NCBI GenBank assembly: GCA_045580815.1
Contig: JAZNOL010000009.1
Coordinates: forward strand, 1 to 15,886
Reading direction: 5' to 3'
DNA: 15,886 nt
Origin: JAZNOL01 sp045580815
Lineage (GTDB): Bacteria > Bacillota > Clostridia > RUG12999
Positions within the stretch are counted from its first letter, which is position 1, and each line of letters opens with the position of its first letter. Below are positions 13,238 through 15,886 of this stretch, piece after piece. The notes under the pieces were generated by a model. It had not been told where the DNA came from and ran no database searches. It worked only from the letters and a program-made list of their open reading frames with translations. The position numbers and the translations under genes are program-made.

Positions 13238-13284
13238 TTTGACAACCTGCGGTTGTCAAATTTTGCAACAAACAGTTTGTTGCA
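13238..13284. repeat. Two perfect triloop palindromes upstream of the HTH-ADP-ribosylglycohydrolase gene
   Basis: TTTGACAACC (13238-13247), TGC, GGTTGTCAAA (13251-13260) is a perfect 10-bp stem. Three bases on, TGCAACAAA (13264-13272), CAG, TTTGTTGCA (13276-13284) is a perfect 9-bp stem. They share the three-base loop of the array to their left but lack GAAAT spacers. The right arm of the second covers the -35 box of the next gene. Confidence 0.75.
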
Positions 13285-13308
13285 TATTTTTCTTATTTCA
13301 TATATAAT
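13280..13308 (+). promoter_or_regulatory. Sigma-A promoter for the HTH-ADP-ribosylglycohydrolase gene
   Basis: -35 TTGCAT (13280-13285), 17 bp, -10 TATAAT (13303-13308), 25 bp before ATG 13334. The -35 lies inside the second triloop palindrome, so a protein bound there could control it. Confidence 0.6.
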
Positions 13309-13333
13309 AAATAATACAGAAAGGAGAATTTTC

Positions 13334-14911
13334 ATGGAAATCAAAAATATGCTATATAAATTAAGAACAAACGCTAAAATGTCTCAGGAAGATTTTGCAT
13401 CACTTTTTAAAGTATCACGCCAATCTGTTCAAAAATGGGAAAGCGGAACTGCAACGCCTGAGTTGTCAAAGCTTATAGAAATATCAAAGCATTTTGATAT
13501 TTTACTTGATGCATTAATTTTAAACAGGGACAACCGACTTGTTGAAGAATTACAATATAACAAAGTAATGAAACCGCAATACTCAAAAATTCATGACGGG
13601 GAATTTTATACATCAAATCTGAACACGGAGTATAAACAATCTATCGAAGAGGGGCTGGATATCGAAGCCTATAAAGAAGTGTTTAAAAGTGTTGCCAGAC
13701 TTCCAAAAAACGAAATCAAAAAGAAACTTGGCGACGTTTTATTTGAGGTTGTTACAAATGCCGGACAAAAAGAGGGTTATACATACACAGAACCATCTGA
13801 TCTTGGCGGAATTAAAGCTTTAAGAAAAAAATACAGCATAGCCGGCAAAGTAAATAAAAATAATCTTGAGAGCAAAATCCACGGTGCATGGATGGGGCGA
13901 ATCTGCGGTTGTATGCTTGGCAAAACCGTTGAAGGTATGCGCACAAACGAGCTTGTTCCATTTCTTAAAGAATCCGACAACTATCCTATGCACAGATACA
14001 TTTATAAAACTGATATAAACGAAGAAATATGCAACAAATACAGTTATTATCTTGCTAACAGACCGTACGCCGACGAAATTGACGGCATGCCTGTTGACGA
14101 CGATACAAACTATGTTGTTTTGGCACAGCTCATTATAGAAAAATACGGCAAAGATTTTACGCCTTATGACGTCTCGCAGGCGTGGCTTGGATATCAGAGC
14201 AAAAACGCATACTGTACTGCCGAAAGAGTGGCATTCTGCAATTTTGTAAAAGGATATACGCCGCCACAATCTGCAATGTATAAAAACCCGTACAGAGAAT
14301 GGATCGGTGCACAAATACGAGGCGACTATTTTGGATATATAAATCCCGGGAACCCCGAGCTTGCCGCCGAAATGGCATGGAGAGACGCATCAATTTCCCA
14401 TGTGAAAAACGGCATCTACGGTGAGATGTTTGTTGCCGCAATGATTGCAACAGCGGCAGTAACCAATAATACAGAGGATATAATTTTAAACGGACTTGCT
14501 GAAATTCCACACACATCAAGACTTTATGAGGATATTATGTCAGTTATGGATGATTTTAAGGCTGGTGTGGAACAAGAAACAGTTTTTGATAAAATCCATA
14601 AAAAATATGATGAATATACATCACACGGTTGGTGTCATACTAATTCCAACGCTATGATTGTTGTTGCTTCTCTTCTTTATGGCAAAGGCGATTTTGGCAA
14701 ATCTATATGTATGTCAGTTGAAACAGGCTTTGATACCGACTGCAACGGTGCAACAGTAGGGTCAATTCTCGGCATGACAAACGGAATTGAAAGCATCCCC
14801 GAATATTGGACAAAACCGATTAATGACACATTGCACACTTCTATCTTCGGAGTCGGAACCGTTAAAATATCCGACAGAGTAAAAATGACAATGAAACATA
14901 TTTCAATATAA
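13334..14911 (+). CDS. Xre-type HTH domain fused to ADP-ribosylglycohydrolase (ARH/DraG-like)
   Basis: The protein has 525 residues. Residues about 6-62 are an Xre/HTH_3 DNA-binding domain (LRTNAKMSQEDFASLFKVSR, QSVQKWESGTATPEL). Residues about 63-178 are a mostly helical linker I do not recognise. From about 181 an ADP-ribosylglycohydrolase domain follows: GAWMGRICGCMLGKTVEG, the first metal cluster VDDDT (D255-D257, T258), and the second metal motif GFDTDCNGATVGSILG (D467, D469). ARH enzymes remove ADP-ribose, or split related N-glycosides, with a two-Mg centre; both metal motifs look intact. I chose ATG 13334 with SD AAAGGAG; an upstream in-frame ATG (13253) lies in the palindromes before the promoter. 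The fusion suggests a regulator that reads a ribosylated ligand, or an enzyme that binds its own promoter palindromes (inference). A terminator follows. Confidence 0.92.
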   Translation: MEIKNMLYKLRTNAKMSQEDFASLFKVSRQSVQKWESGTATPELSKLIEISKHFDILLDALILNRDNRLVEELQYNKVMKPQYSKIHDGEFYTSNLNTEYKQSIEEGLDIEAYKEVFKSVARLPKNEIKKKLGDVLFEVVTNAGQKEGYTYTEPSDLGGIKALRKKYSIAGKVNKNNLESKIHGAWMGRICGCMLGKTVEGMRTNELVPFLKESDNYPMHRYIYKTDINEEICNKYSYYLANRPYADEIDGMPVDDDTNYVVLAQLIIEKYGKDFTPYDVSQAWLGYQSKNAYCTAERVAFCNFVKGYTPPQSAMYKNPYREWIGAQIRGDYFGYINPGNPELAAEMAWRDASISHVKNGIYGEMFVAAMIATAAVTNNTEDIILNGLAEIPHTSRLYEDIMSVMDDFKAGVEQETVFDKIHKKYDEYTSHGWCHTNSNAMIVVASLLYGKGDFGKSICMSVETGFDTDCNGATVGSILGMTNGIESIPEYWTKPINDTLHTSIFGVGTVKISDRVKMTMKHISI

Positions 14912-14915
14912 AACC

Positions 14916-14946
14916 AAAAGCGTACTTAAATACAGTACGCTTTTTC
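14916..14946. terminator. Terminator after the HTH-ADP-ribosylglycohydrolase gene
   Basis: AAAAGCGTAC (14916-14925) pairs with GTACGCTTTT (14935-14944), with a 9-nt loop and TT after. It separates this gene from the kinase downstream. Confidence 0.85.
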
Positions 14947-15021
14947 TATAAAATTTCTCCGCTAAAACATACAAAAGCGCCGGTATATTGCATTTCGTCT
15001 GTTTTTATATGCAAAAGGGTC

Positions 15022-15049
15022 TTGATTTATTAATTGTATATGATATAAT
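15022..15049 (+). promoter_or_regulatory. Sigma-A promoter for the ribokinase-like gene
   Basis: -35 TTGATT (15022-15027), 16 bp, -10 TATAAT (15044-15049), with extended -10 TG at 15041-15042. It lies 25 bp before the ATG. Confidence 0.7.
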
Positions 15050-15074
15050 TATAATAAGTGCAGGTGATGATTAA

Positions 15075-15886
15075 ATGAAAATTCTCAATTTCGGCTCGTG
15101 CAACATTGATTATGTGTATTCTCTTGACCATATTGTAGAAGCCGGCGAAACAGAAACAAGCTATAAACGCGAAACTTTCCCGGGCGGAAAAGGGCTTAAT
15201 CAGTCAATAGCTGTTGCAAAAGCCGGGGCAAAAATATATCACGCAGGCTGTATCGGATGCGACGGAGATATATTGAGTGATATTTTATCAGAAAATGGTG
15301 TTGATATTTCTTATTTAAACAAAGTCAGCGAAAACAATGGTCATGCCGTTATTCAGGTCTCTGCAAAAGGTGAAAACTCCATTTTTATTTATCCCGGTTC
15401 AAACGAAGCTGTATCAAAAGATTATATTGATGCGGTGCTTGAAAATTTTGGTCAGGGTGACATTATTCTTTTGCAAAACGAGATAAGCAACGTTGATTAT
15501 ATAGTCGAAAAAGCATATCAGAAAAAGATGTGCATCATTCTTAATCCGTCGCCATTTAACAAAAAAATTGAAAAAATTGATTTTAACAAGCTTACTTATA
15601 TTATATTAAACGAGGTTGAGGCAAAGGCAATTTCCGGACTTGACAGCCCCGAAGAAAGTCTGCCATACATCAAAAATAAATATCCGGAGCTTAAAGTGAT
15701 GCTTACTTTAGGCAGTAACGGGTGCATTTATTCCGACAGCTCGTGCGAATTTTATCAGCCGGCTTTTACGGTTGATGTTGTGGACACAACTGCCGCAGGC
15801 GATACGTTTACGGGATATTTTGTTGAGGGAATTTCAAAAGGCGACGATTATCAGAGCATTTTGAAAATTGCATCTGCCGCATCAGC
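15075..15886 (+). CDS. PfkB-family carbohydrate kinase, ribokinase-like, C-terminus cut by window edge
   Basis: I translated 270 codons from ATG 15075 with no stop. The start (KILNFGSCNIDYVYSLDHI) and the first PfkB signature PGGKGLNQSIAVAKAGA (G37-G38-K39-G40) are clear. The middle has IYPGSNEAV and LLQNEI; ILNPSPF follows. The second signature is VVDTTAAGDTFTGYF, with catalytic base D243; DTTAAGDTF is the form found in RbsK. These point to ribokinase (ribose plus ATP to ribose 5-phosphate), though other ribosyl or nucleoside kinases of the family are possible. About 30-40 residues are missing at the end. SD AGGTGATGA precedes the start. It has its own promoter next to the ADP-ribosylglycohydrolase gene, fitting use of released ribose. 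Confidence 0.9.
   Translation, partial: MKILNFGSCNIDYVYSLDHIVEAGETETSYKRETFPGGKGLNQSIAVAKAGAKIYHAGCIGCDGDILSDILSENGVDISYLNKVSENNGHAVIQVSAKGENSIFIYPGSNEAVSKDYIDAVLENFGQGDIILLQNEISNVDYIVEKAYQKKMCIILNPSPFNKKIEKIDFNKLTYIILNEVEAKAISGLDSPEESLPYIKNKYPELKVMLTLGSNGCIYSDSSCEFYQPAFTVDVVDTTAAGDTFTGYFVEGISKGDDYQSILKIASAAS

Noticed and set aside
13050..13284. CRISPR array
   Set aside because: Repeat words are only 5-7 bp, spacings vary from 5 to 26 bp, and the intervening pieces are themselves palindromes; no cas gene is present.
13820..14314. 164-codon minus-strand frame inside the HTH-hydrolase gene
   Set aside because: Shadow of the conserved plus-strand coding sequence, with no domain or SD.

Overview
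The window looks like chromosomal DNA of a low-GC, spore-forming Clostridia bacterium. Evidence is a clear SpoIIR, a CIRCE-controlled groESL operon, frequent TTG start codons behind strong Shine-Dalgarno (SD) sites, many near-consensus sigma-A promoters with 17-bp spacers, and the mazG-hup-rqcP gene order. I cannot place it below class level. Most of it is core housekeeping DNA; two unusual fusion proteins and a hairpin-rich repeat are the accessory-like parts.

Layout. Positions 1-3163 (minus strand) form a probable operon read right to left: ybaK-type Cys-tRNA(Pro) deacylase, a SanA/YdcF membrane protein, then a large protein fusing a cytosolic-carboxypeptidase-like M14 zinc peptidase to a CapA domain, truncated by the window edge. 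At 3175-4455 (plus) are spoIIR, with a possible sigma-F promoter, and an orphan ABC ATPase. This ATPase converges on and overlaps an RluA-type pseudouridine synthase (minus). From a divergent promoter region at 5379-5476 a PAP2 phosphatase and a YdcZ-type small DMT transporter are read on the plus strand. Positions 6597-9130 carry truB, mazG, hup and rqcP (translation, nucleotide hygiene, nucleoid and ribosome rescue), followed by groES-groEL under CIRCE/HrcA at 9274-11368.

The groEL terminator is symmetrical and probably also serves the convergent minus-strand pair at 11534-12717 (lipoprotein plus YkuE-like metallophosphoesterase). Between them lies an unexplained structured stretch at about 11385-11510. 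A tRNA-Pro(UGG) gene with its own promoter and terminator follows. After it comes a 240-bp gene-free array of at least eight hairpins at 13050-13284, whose first part is built on GAAAT / ATTTC spacer words.

The right end holds an Xre-type HTH fused to an ADP-ribosylglycohydrolase domain, then a separately promoted PfkB/ribokinase cut by the window edge. Together they suggest a locus for handling ribosylated compounds, possibly with the hydrolase acting as its own sensor-regulator. The candidates most worth a second look are the M14-CapA fusion, the HTH-ADP-ribosylglycohydrolase fusion, the hairpin array, the structured stretch after groEL, and promoters whose spacers are palindromic.
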